Made by a program: the position numbers and the translations under genes. 64,000 nucleotides of DNA from Prosthecobacter debontii (GTDB lineage Bacteria; Verrucomicrobiota; Verrucomicrobiia; Verrucomicrobiales; Verrucomicrobiaceae). The DNA lies in NCBI GenBank assembly GCA_945869675.1, contig CAMBPS010000003.1:1-64000 (forward strand). The letters run 5' to 3'. The notes under the pieces are model-generated. The model was not told the DNA's origin, ran no database searches, and saw only the letters and a program-made list of their open reading frames with translations. Below, in pieces: positions 1 to 6,859 of this stretch; position 1 is the stretch's first letter; each line of letters opens with the position of its first letter.

Positions 1-469
1 CCATGCTATCAGAGCCGAAACTAGCTACCCAACTGTGATTCTGCACGCTGCCAGCATAGCTTGGCAGGGGATTGGTATTGTATAAGTTGACGGCAAAATC
101 ATCTGCCAACCAGGCATGAAGTTCCGTGACGCCTGGTGAGACGCTTGAAGTGTTGCCACAAAAGTTGTTGGCTACCGTTGCTGCATGAGTGGAAGGGCCA
201 CTGACACCCGAGTAGGGAATGATGGTTTTGCCGGCGAGTATGCCTGTGCCTGCATAAGACACGGTGCTGGTGGTGCCCTGAGCATAGAAATTGCCGCTTT
301 GAGAGGCCTCAGACATCATGACGGGGATGCCTGCGCCTGTGGGTATGGCTGCTCCTAGTTCTGCCTGTAATTGAACAAAGCCAGCATCTGTCCGCCAGTC
401 TGCGCGCGCTGTAATAACAAGTAGCGCAGCTTTGGCAAAAAGAACACCTACAGGACAAATGCGACCCAT
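1..469 (-). CDS. Hypothetical secreted protein, N-terminal part (runs off the left edge of the window)
   Basis: Reverse-complement reading from an ATG at 469 gives MGRICPVGVLFAKAALLVITARADWRTDAGFVQLQAELGAAIPTGAGIPVMMSEASQSGNFYAQG... open to the window edge; hydrophobic N-terminus resembles a signal peptide. Confidence 0.55.
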   Translation of the reverse strand, partial: MGRICPVGVLFAKAALLVITARADWRTDAGFVQLQAELGAAIPTGAGIPVMMSEASQSGNFYAQGTTSTVSYAGTGILAGKTIIPYSGVSGPSTHAATVANNFCGNTSSVSPGVTELHAWLADDFAVNLYNTNPLPSYAGSVQNHSWVASFGSDSM

Positions 470-526
470 AGGAGTGAATCTTCCATAAAGAACTTTTGAT
501 TCCAAGGATAGAATCAAAGAGATTTA

Positions 527-1819
527 TTAAACGAGCATCAGAGCTGGATTCTCCAGAAGCTTGCGCATTTCAGCGAGGAAGGTGGCGGCAACGGCGCCAT
601 CGACAACGCGATGGTCACCACTCAGGCCGACCCACATGCGCTGACCTACGACGATTTCACCCTTGTCGTTGACGACTGGGGCTTTGCGAATGCTTCCAAT
701 GGCGACGATGGCGGCTTGGGGCGGATTGATGATGGCAGCAAACTGGTCGATGCCGAAAGCACCGAGATTAGAAACGGTGATGGTTCCACCAGCGAAGTCA
801 TCAGGGCTAAGTTTCTTGTTCTTAGCCTTGCCAGCAAGATCCTTCACGCTTTGGCTGATTTCCATCAGAGTTTTCTTTTCAGCCTGCTTGATGACGGGAG
901 TGACCAAACCGTCTTCGATGGCGATGGCGACGCTGAGCCCGACAGACTTGAATTTGACGATGGCGTCCCCATCCCAAGCCGCATTGATCGCAGGCTGGGC
1001 CTGCGCGGCGCGGATGACGGATTTGAGGATGAAATCGTTGACGGTGTATTTGTTGCCGCCGGTTTTTTCAGCGCTGGCATTTAGGTGTGCGCGGAACTCC
1101 ATGAGCGGACCTGCATCCACTTCCATTTGCAGATAGAAATGAGGAATCTGAGTCTTCGAGGCCAGAAGGCGCTCGGCAATGATATTGCGCATGGTGCTGG
1201 TTGGCACGCGCTCATCCTCTGGACCGTAGGTCGGGCGGATGGCCTGTGTCGCAGGTCCACGGGCTGCGCTGCTACTGCCGCCTGCTGGGGCGTTTTCGAC
1301 ATCTTCACGAATGATGCGCCCGCCAGGGCCGGTGCCTTCGATGCTGCTGAGGTTCACACCTTTTTCTTCAGCGATCTTGCGGGCCAAAGGACTGGCTTTG
1401 ACGCGAACGTCACTTGTTACCGCGGCTCGGCGTGCTGGCTGTGGAGCGGTTGGAAGGCGTGGGCCGGGAACAGAGATGGCTTTTTTGGCACCCGCAGCTG
1501 GTTTCTCCACTTTTGGGGAAGGGGCTGCTGCCGCCTTGGCTTTGGCGATGATTTCGTCCAGATTGGCTGGTGCTTCTTCACCGTCCTCTAAAACAACAGC
1601 TAGCGGACTATTGAGAGGGATTTTTTCGCCTGCTTTGACGAGAATACTGTGAATGGTGCCTTCAAAAAAGCAGGGCATCTCCATCGTCGCCTTGTCAGTT
1701 TCGACATCCGCCACGGATTGACCGTTGGTGACTTTGTCACCTACTTTGACGATCCACTTGGCAATCGTGCCCTCGGTCATGGTGTCACTGAGCTTGGGCA
1801 TTTCGATGATTTTTGGCAT
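527..1819 (-). CDS. Dihydrolipoamide acetyltransferase (E2) of pyruvate dehydrogenase-type complex
   Basis: MPKIIEMPKLSDTMTEGTIAKWIVKVGDKV...VETDKATME lipoyl domain, E3-binding segment ASPLARKIAEEKGVNLSSIEGTGPGGRIIREDVE, catalytic domain ending SGDHRVVDGAVAATFLAEMRKLLENPALMLV. Internal ATG at 1819 is a better start than the ORF start. Confidence 0.93.
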   Translation of the reverse strand: MPKIIEMPKLSDTMTEGTIAKWIVKVGDKVTNGQSVADVETDKATMEMPCFFEGTIHSILVKAGEKIPLNSPLAVVLEDGEEAPANLDEIIAKAKAAAAPSPKVEKPAAGAKKAISVPGPRLPTAPQPARRAAVTSDVRVKASPLARKIAEEKGVNLSSIEGTGPGGRIIREDVENAPAGGSSSAARGPATQAIRPTYGPEDERVPTSTMRNIIAERLLASKTQIPHFYLQMEVDAGPLMEFRAHLNASAEKTGGNKYTVNDFILKSVIRAAQAQPAINAAWDGDAIVKFKSVGLSVAIAIEDGLVTPVIKQAEKKTLMEISQSVKDLAGKAKNKKLSPDDFAGGTITVSNLGAFGIDQFAAIINPPQAAIVAIGSIRKAPVVNDKGEIVVGQRMWVGLSGDHRVVDGAVAATFLAEMRKLLENPALMLV

Positions 1820-1962
1820 GGCGGAAGGGTAGGCAGCGTGTTGAATTCGGGGAGAAAGAGGACGGAGACTAGACGAGTCCTGAGCAAGACTCAAATTCTG
1901 TGTATCGAGAAAAAGAATCTTTTTCAACTCGGATTCTGAGTTCTCTGCGCCAAAATGCCTCA

Positions 1963-3003
1963 ATGTCGCATCTTTTAGCCATCCTCCCAGCCACTGATCC
2001 TGCCCAGATTCTTCGTCTGCGTGATCGCCAATATGGGGCTGAACTGATCGCGGCGGCCCTGATGCATTTTGATTTTTTTTCCTGGCTTGGTCAAAACGAT
2101 GGCGTGACCGATAATGATGTTTGCAACCATTTTGACTTTGCCGCACGGCCTACGGATGTGCTGCTGACGCTTTGCCGAGCCAATGGCTTCCTTACGACGG
2201 ACTCTGCAGGCCGGCATCATCTAGCGCAGCTGGGTCGTGAGCATTTAGTCAAGGGATCGCCTTGGTATCTGGGTCCGTATTATGCGCCGATTCAGGATAC
2301 ACCGATTGTGCAGGGCTTCCTGAAAGTCTTGCGCACAGGCAAGCCTGCGAACTGGCAGGCTAAGACAGATGCGAAAGATTGGCATGAGTCCATGCTTGAT
2401 GAGGAGTTTGCCCGTAGTTTTACAGATCTCATGAACAGTCGTGGCATGATCTTTGGCCAGTATTTGGCTCAGGCGGTGACGCCACTGCTGACTGGGCGGA
2501 GGCATCTGCTGGATGTCGGCGGTGGCTCAGGAATCTACTCTGCCACGATGGTGGCAGCGCACTCGGATCTGAGTGCTACGGTGTTGGAACAGTCGCCTGT
2601 GGATGTTATTGTGCAGAAGGAGATCGCTAAGCATGGTCTCTCGGACCGTGTGCAAGTGGTCAGCGGAGACATGTTCAAGGTCGCCTGGCCAGAAACCGAT
2701 ATCGTGCTGCTTTCAAACGTTCTTCACGATTGGGATGTGCCAGAGATGCGTGCGCTTCTGGTGAAAGCTGCCGAGACGCTGCCTATGGGTGGTTTGCTCA
2801 TCATTCATGACGCTTTTATTAACGATGACAAAACGGGGCCGCATCCTGTGGCTGAATACTCGGCTCTGCTCATGAACATCACCCAGGGTAAGTGTTACTC
2901 GTCTGCTGAGTATGGTGCGGTTCTCCGTGAGCTTGGTTTTGCCGTTGGTCCGTATCAGGATACCGTCGCAGATCGTGGGTTCATGACGGCGGTGAAGTGT
3001 TGA
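1963..3003 (+). CDS. SAM-dependent O-methyltransferase (class I, acetylserotonin O-methyltransferase-like)
   Basis: MSHLLAILPATDPAQILRLRDRQYGAELIAAALMHFDFFSWLG...LLDVGGGSGIYSATMVAAHSDL...LSNVLHDWD...GGLLIIHDAFINDD; SAM motif DVGGGSG. Confidence 0.85.
   Translation: MSHLLAILPATDPAQILRLRDRQYGAELIAAALMHFDFFSWLGQNDGVTDNDVCNHFDFAARPTDVLLTLCRANGFLTTDSAGRHHLAQLGREHLVKGSPWYLGPYYAPIQDTPIVQGFLKVLRTGKPANWQAKTDAKDWHESMLDEEFARSFTDLMNSRGMIFGQYLAQAVTPLLTGRRHLLDVGGGSGIYSATMVAAHSDLSATVLEQSPVDVIVQKEIAKHGLSDRVQVVSGDMFKVAWPETDIVLLSNVLHDWDVPEMRALLVKAAETLPMGGLLIIHDAFINDDKTGPHPVAEYSALLMNITQGKCYSSAEYGAVLRELGFAVGPYQDTVADRGFMTAVKC
2878..3003 (+). repeat. Methyltransferase 3'-end repeat, copy 1 (native gene end)
   Basis: 126 bp ATCACCCAGGGTAAG...GGCGGTGAAGTGTTGA; matches copy 2 at 116/126 positions by eye; last 51 bp identical to copy 3. 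Confidence 0.95.
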
Positions 3004-3073
3004 AACTAACTGCGAGCCAAGAATAAACTCGGCGGAAGTTGACATGCGCTTGTCGGTGAAGAAAGTTTGCAGC

Positions 3074-3352
3074 ATGACTGCCGTGATGGACATCCCTGAT
3101 GAGCTTTACCAAAAAGTGACCGATCGAGTCGCTTTACTTGGGCGTCGAGTGCCTGAAGTCACCGCAGAACTCTACGAGCGTTGGCTTGGAGATAGCACCA
3201 CTGGTGGTGCGCCCATTTCTAGTCAGCCGTCTGGCGAGCAATGGCTTGAGGATTGGTTCTGTAGCGCAGATGAAGCAATCGCACATGCTGCCGCTGGACA
3301 ATCTGCGAGAGATCTTCTGCTGCAGGATCGCAATAGGCTGGAGAAGCTATGA
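3074..3352 (+). CDS. Putative VapB-type antitoxin
   Basis: Small ORF MTAVMDIPDELYQKVTDRVALLGRRVPEVTAELYERWLG... immediately upstream of and overlapping by 4 nt a PIN-domain ORF. Confidence 0.65.
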   Translation: MTAVMDIPDELYQKVTDRVALLGRRVPEVTAELYERWLGDSTTGGAPISSQPSGEQWLEDWFCSADEAIAHAAAGQSARDLLLQDRNRLEKL

Positions 3353-3768
3353 GACTGACTCTTGATGCGAGTGTGTGGATCGCTGCTGCAGACGCGACGG
3401 ATGTCTTTCATCAGCAGAGTCGCGACTTGTTGCGCAAGGTCGTTGCTGATGGCATCGCGGTAATCCAGCCCGCTTTTGGCAGAACCGAAGTCGCCTGTGC
3501 ACTGGCAAGGAGACTGCGTGATGGCCCGCTGGGAAGGGAGCTGACTGACTCACTGATGAATCGAGTCGTCACAGCGGAACTGCCCATGGATTCAGTATTT
3601 TTGAATACCGCTAAGACCCTCGGCACAAACCAGTTTCTTCGTGGAGCCGATGCCCTGTATGCCGTAGCTGCCCAGCAGAGTCAGAGTCTGCTGATCTCGT
3701 GGGACTATGAGCATCTGCAACGTGCAGGGGGTATCACGCCCACTGATTGGCTGGCAACGAACTTTTAA
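3349..3768 (+). CDS. PIN-domain toxin, VapC-like
   Basis: MRLTLDASVWIAAADATDVFHQQSRDLL...; N-terminal LDASVWIAA acidic PIN motif, C-terminal ADALYAVAAQQSQSLLISWDYEHLQRA. Confidence 0.8.
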   Translation: MRLTLDASVWIAAADATDVFHQQSRDLLRKVVADGIAVIQPAFGRTEVACALARRLRDGPLGRELTDSLMNRVVTAELPMDSVFLNTAKTLGTNQFLRGADALYAVAAQQSQSLLISWDYEHLQRAGGITPTDWLATNF

Positions 3769-3773
3769 AATGG

Positions 3774-3899
3774 ATCACTCAGGGTAAGTGTTACTCGTCT
3801 GCTGAGTATGGTGCGGTTCTCCGTGAGCTTGGTTTTGCTGTTGGCCCCTACCAGGATACGATTGCTGATCGTGGTTTCATGACGGCGGTGAAGTGTTGA
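3774..3899 (+). repeat. Methyltransferase 3'-end repeat, copy 2 (between TA pair and DGR)
   Basis: ATCACTCAGGGTAAG...GGCGGTGAAGTGTTGA; 126 bp, co-linear with 2878-3003, 10 differences, 9 at codon third positions. Confidence 0.95.
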
Positions 3900-3948
3900 A
3901 GATTTTGGCTTGATTTCTGCTTCGCTTAGATTGAGTAACTCCGCAATC

Positions 3949-4869
3949 ATGATAAATCCTCTTACCCTCCTCAGCGTATTGACATTCGCCGCCAGCGTTC
4001 ACGCTGCTGTCACCATTGATTACGTTACCGTGGGGGATGCAGGCAATGCGGCAGACACCACGGGCTACGGTGCGGTGGCTTATAATTTCCAGATCGGCAA
4101 GTTCGAGGTGACGAATGCGCAGTATGCGGAGTTTCTGAATAACAAAGCTGCTAGTGATCCGAATGGCCTCTTTAACGCGAGCATGGGCAGCAATGCACGG
4201 GGCGGCATCACTCAGAATGGCGTCAGTGGCAGCTTTACCTACACGGTGAAGGCAAACATGGGGGACAAGCCAGTGAATTATGTGAGCTTTTCAGACGCTA
4301 TGCGCTTTACGAACTGGATCAACAACGGCCAAGGCAGCAGTAGCACAGAGATTGGTGCCTATGATATGACGGTGGCTGCCACGACGGTCATCCACAGCAG
4401 CGCAGCTACAGTCTGGCTGCCCACGGAGAACGAGTGGTATAAAGCTGCCTATTACCAGCCCGTGGGTGCAGGTGGTGATAACGACAATTACTGGCTCTAC
4501 GCTACCCAGAGCAATACGATACCCACGGTGGGGACGGTTGATGCCAACGGCAACATCACCAACGATGGAGCAAACGTGGCGAACTATGGCAGCGGAGCGA
4601 TCTGGAATAGCCAGACGGGCAACGTGACGACCGTGGGCAGCGCCGGAGCCAGCAGCGATAGCTATTACGGAGCGTATGACCTGGGCGGGAATGTGTTTGA
4701 GTGGAACGAGGCCATCATCAGCAACGTTCGTGGTCTGCGCGGAGGTTCCTGGAACTCTCACCGAGAACGTCCCTGCGCGCCTCGAACCGCAACAACAGCA
4801 CGCCCACGCTCGAGAACAGCTCCATCGGGTTCCGTCTCGCAAGTTCTGTCCCGGAACCTTCACGCGTGA
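3949..4869 (+). CDS. DGR target protein: secreted FGE/SUMF1-like (C-type-lectin fold) protein; current reading frame is shifted inside the VR
   Basis: MINPLTLLSVLTFAASVHAAVTIDYVTVGDAGNAADTTGYGAVAYNFQIGKFEVTNAQYAEFLN...NYVSFSDAMRFTNWI...VWLPTENEWYKAAYY...GAYDLGGNVFEWNE...VRGLRGGSWN: canonical FGE-sulfatase core. The frame continues as SHRERPCAPRTATTARPRS...stop 4869. The alternative frame to 4934 gives LRASNRNNSTPTLENSSIGFRLASSVPEPSRVMLLLAGACSLLVRRRR. Confidence 0.9.
   Translation: MINPLTLLSVLTFAASVHAAVTIDYVTVGDAGNAADTTGYGAVAYNFQIGKFEVTNAQYAEFLNNKAASDPNGLFNASMGSNARGGITQNGVSGSFTYTVKANMGDKPVNYVSFSDAMRFTNWINNGQGSSSTEIGAYDMTVAATTVIHSSAATVWLPTENEWYKAAYYQPVGAGGDNDNYWLYATQSNTIPTVGTVDANGNITNDGANVANYGSGAIWNSQTGNVTTVGSAGASSDSYYGAYDLGGNVFEWNEAIISNVRGLRGGSWNSHRERPCAPRTATTARPRSRTAPSGSVSQVLSRNLHA
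4722..4843 (+). repeat. DGR variable repeat (VR)
   Basis: 122 nt aligned to TR 6487-6606 (120 nt). All substitutions are at TR A positions (e.g. GAT->GTT, AAC->AGC, AAC->CTC, AAC->TCC). Two AAC triplets are replaced by 4 nt (TCTC at 4756-4759; GTCC at 4769-4772). Confidence 0.97.
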
Positions 4870-4998
4870 TGCTATTGCTAGCCGGGGCGTGTAGTTTGCT
4901 CGTGAGACGCCGTCGGCTGCCCTTTGCCCTTTGAATCTTTGACCCTTTCTTCCGAATCAGAGAGGATGAGATAAGCGGGTAAGACATCAGGGAAAACC

Positions 4999-5025
4999 AG
5001 CGCCGCAGGCGCTCGGAATTTTTTT
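4999..5025 (+). terminator. Putative intrinsic terminator between DGR target and avd/RT
   Basis: Stem AGCGCC (4999-5004) / GGCGCT (5008-5013), loop GCA, followed by CGGAATTTTTTT. Confidence 0.6.
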
Positions 5026-5045
5026 CTAAATCTACCTTTGCCCTG

Positions 5046-5426
5046 ATGCCCACACCTCCCAAGGAACCGCCGATCCTGCTGGTAAAGTGGCATGACCTGA
5101 CTGGGTGGGTGCTGGACCGGGTGGAGGCCTTTCCGAAGAACCAGCGCTTCATCTTCGGTCAGCGGCTGGCCAACTACATGTTGGATGTGATGGAGCTGCT
5201 GGTGGAGGCCGCCTACACGCGGGAAAAGACCACCCTGCTGAACACGGCCAATCGGAAAATGGAAGTGCTGCGTTGGCTGCTGCGCATGAGCCATGAGAGG
5301 AAGCTGCTGACCCAGCGGCAGTATCTCCACGCCATTGGCCTACTGGTGGAGTGCGGGCGCATGTGCGGCGGCTGGCTGCGCAGTCGTGGCACGGATGAAG
5401 AGGGAGCACCCCCACCCAGCGCATGA
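5046..5426 (+). CDS. avd: Avd-like DGR accessory protein (four-helix bundle)
   Basis: MPTPPKEPPILLVKWHDLTGWVLDRVEAFPKNQRFIFGQRLANYMLDVMELLVEAAYTREKTTLLNTANRKMEVLRWLLRMSHERKLLTQRQYLHAIGLLVECGRMCGGWLRS; PKNQRF..GQR motif, size and position directly upstream of the RT; overlaps the RT start by 4 nt. Confidence 0.85.
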   Translation: MPTPPKEPPILLVKWHDLTGWVLDRVEAFPKNQRFIFGQRLANYMLDVMELLVEAAYTREKTTLLNTANRKMEVLRWLLRMSHERKLLTQRQYLHAIGLLVECGRMCGGWLRSRGTDEEGAPPPSA

Positions 5427-6463
5427 AGCGGCACAAGCATCTTTTTGAGCAGATGGCATCGCTAGAGAATCTGCTGGCCGCCAGTCACTCTGCCCTGCAC
5501 GGGAAGCGGATGAAACCAGCGGCAGCCCGCTACGTCCTTGAGATGGAGAAAGAAGTGATCGCGCTGCATGAGGAGCTGAACACTGGCCGCTACCGACACG
5601 GCCCCTACCACTATTTCATGATTCATGAACCAAAGCTGCGGCGTGTGGCCGCCGCGTGCTTCCGTGACCGCGTGGTTCATCACGCCCTGGTGCGGGTGCT
5701 GGAGCCGCTGTTTGAGCCGCGCTTCATTGAGGGCTCCTTCGCCTGCCGCCCAGGGAGGGGCACGCACGCAGGTATGAGACGTGCGGCGGAGTATGCTCAG
5801 CGCTTTCCGTATGCGCTGAAGTGTGATGTGAAGAAATACTTCCCCTCCATCCATCAGGGCATCCTCATGAAGCAGGTAAGCCGCGTGATAGGTGATGCGC
5901 GGGTGCTGGCCGTCGTGGGAGAAGTGCTCGGCTCTCACGCTGATAGCGTGCGGCGCGTGTGGCCGGAGGGCGGCGGCTTGTTTGACATGCAGGAGGAGCG
6001 CTACGGCCTGCCCATCGGCAACCTGACAAGCCAGTTCCTGGCCAATGTGTATCTGAACGAATTCGATCACTTCGTGAAGCATGAGCTGCGTGTGAAGGGC
6101 TATGTGCGGTATGTGGATGATTTTATCCTCTTCGGCCACGACCGCACCGCGCTCCGCGCCCAGGGCCGCGCCGTGCGTGAGAAGCTGCAAGAGCTGCGGC
6201 TCACCATCCACCCTGACAAATACCACCTGGGGCCGACCCGCTGCGGAGTGGACTTCACCGGCTTCATCGTCTTCGCCGATGGCCGCATCCGCCTGCGCAA
6301 AGCCAACGTGCGGCGCTTTACCCTGCGCTACCACCAGATGCTGCATGAGGCGAAGCGCCGGCGGCTGGACTGGCCGGAGGTGACGCAGCGGGTGCGCTCC
6401 TGGATCGCCCATGCCACGCACGCGCACAGTCACCGCTTGCGCGGGGACATCCTGCGGGGATGA
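5423..6463 (+). CDS. Diversity-generating retroelement reverse transcriptase
   Basis: RT motifs FRDRVVHHALVRVLEPLFEPRFIEGSFACRPGRGTHAG, LKCDVKKYFPSIHQ, GLPIGNLTSQFLANVYLNEFDHFVK (SQ in motif 4 as in DGR RTs), YVRYVDDFILFG catalytic YVDD, LHPDKYHLGPT-like segment. Confidence 0.96.
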   Translation: MKRHKHLFEQMASLENLLAASHSALHGKRMKPAAARYVLEMEKEVIALHEELNTGRYRHGPYHYFMIHEPKLRRVAAACFRDRVVHHALVRVLEPLFEPRFIEGSFACRPGRGTHAGMRRAAEYAQRFPYALKCDVKKYFPSIHQGILMKQVSRVIGDARVLAVVGEVLGSHADSVRRVWPEGGGLFDMQEERYGLPIGNLTSQFLANVYLNEFDHFVKHELRVKGYVRYVDDFILFGHDRTALRAQGRAVREKLQELRLTIHPDKYHLGPTRCGVDFTGFIVFADGRIRLRKANVRRFTLRYHQMLHEAKRRRLDWPEVTQRVRSWIAHATHAHSHRLRGDILRG

Positions 6464-6486
6464 TGGCGCATGGGGAGACGGGAAAA

Positions 6487-6606
6487 CAACGATCGTGGTC
6501 TGCGCGGAGGTTCCTGGAACAACACCGAGAACAACCTGCGCGCCTCGAACCGCAACAACAACACGCCCACGAACGAGAACAACAACATCGGGTTCCGTCT
6601 CGCAAG
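6487..6606 (+). repeat. DGR template repeat (TR)
   Basis: CAACGATCGTGGTCTGCGCGGAGGTTCCTGGAACAACACCGAGAACAACCTGCGCGCCTCGAACCGCAACAACAACACGCCCACGAACGAGAACAACAACATCGGGTTCCGTCTCGCAAG; 13 in-frame AAC codons; matches VR except at adenines and two insertions. Confidence 0.97.
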
Positions 6607-6748
6607 CCTCTGTGCAAGGACGGGGCCACCCGTCTGGAGGATCGGCCCGATCCGTAGCGGGAGTGATCCCGCCACGGCAGCGCCAGGACAGAGACTACCC
6701 GTTTCTCCAGCGTGCCGTCAGCCATGACGGCAGGCGAAGAACCAACAG

Positions 6749-6795
6749 GCCAGCCGTGGTGAGTAGCGTGGGCGAAAGGCGCGGCTGGCTTTTTT
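6749..6795 (+). terminator. Putative intrinsic terminator at the end of the DGR avd-RT-TR unit
   Basis: GCCAGCCG (6749-6756) pairs with CGGCTGGC (6782-6789), followed by TTTTTT (6790-6795); long 25-nt loop. Confidence 0.6.
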
Positions 6796-6806
6796 GGAGT
6801 GGCAGC

Positions 6807-6857
6807 TATCAGGATACCGTCGCAGATCGTGGGTTCATGACGGCGGTGAAGTGTTGA
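6807..6857 (+). repeat. Methyltransferase 3'-end repeat, copy 3 (51 bp)
   Basis: TATCAGGATACCGTCGCAGATCGTGGGTTCATGACGGCGGTGAAGTGTTGA, identical to 2953-3003. Confidence 0.97.
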
Positions 6858-6859
6858 GC

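Larger units (their letters stand above)
6487..6795 (+). ncRNA. Putative TR-containing DGR template RNA with structured 3' region
   Basis: Downstream of TR: hairpins GGATCG-GCC-CGATCC (6639-6653), GCGGGA-GTGA-TCCCGC (6657-6672), TGCCGTCA-GCCA-TGACGGCA (6713-6732), then a stem plus T-run (6749-6795). No convincing protein after the RT stop. Confidence 0.65.

Noticed and set aside
2878-3899. Tandem 126-bp repeats considered as a CRISPR-like or satellite array
   Set aside because: Only 2-3 copies with gene-sized unique spacers and clear origin from a gene 3' end.
5462-6433. 323-aa minus-strand ORF opposite the RT
   Set aside because: Shadow ORF antisense to a well-supported RT; no recognisable motifs.
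6470-6727. 85-aa ORF covering the TR
   Set aside because: Its readable part is simply the TR coding frame; downstream sequence is hairpin-rich and the region is better explained as template RNA.
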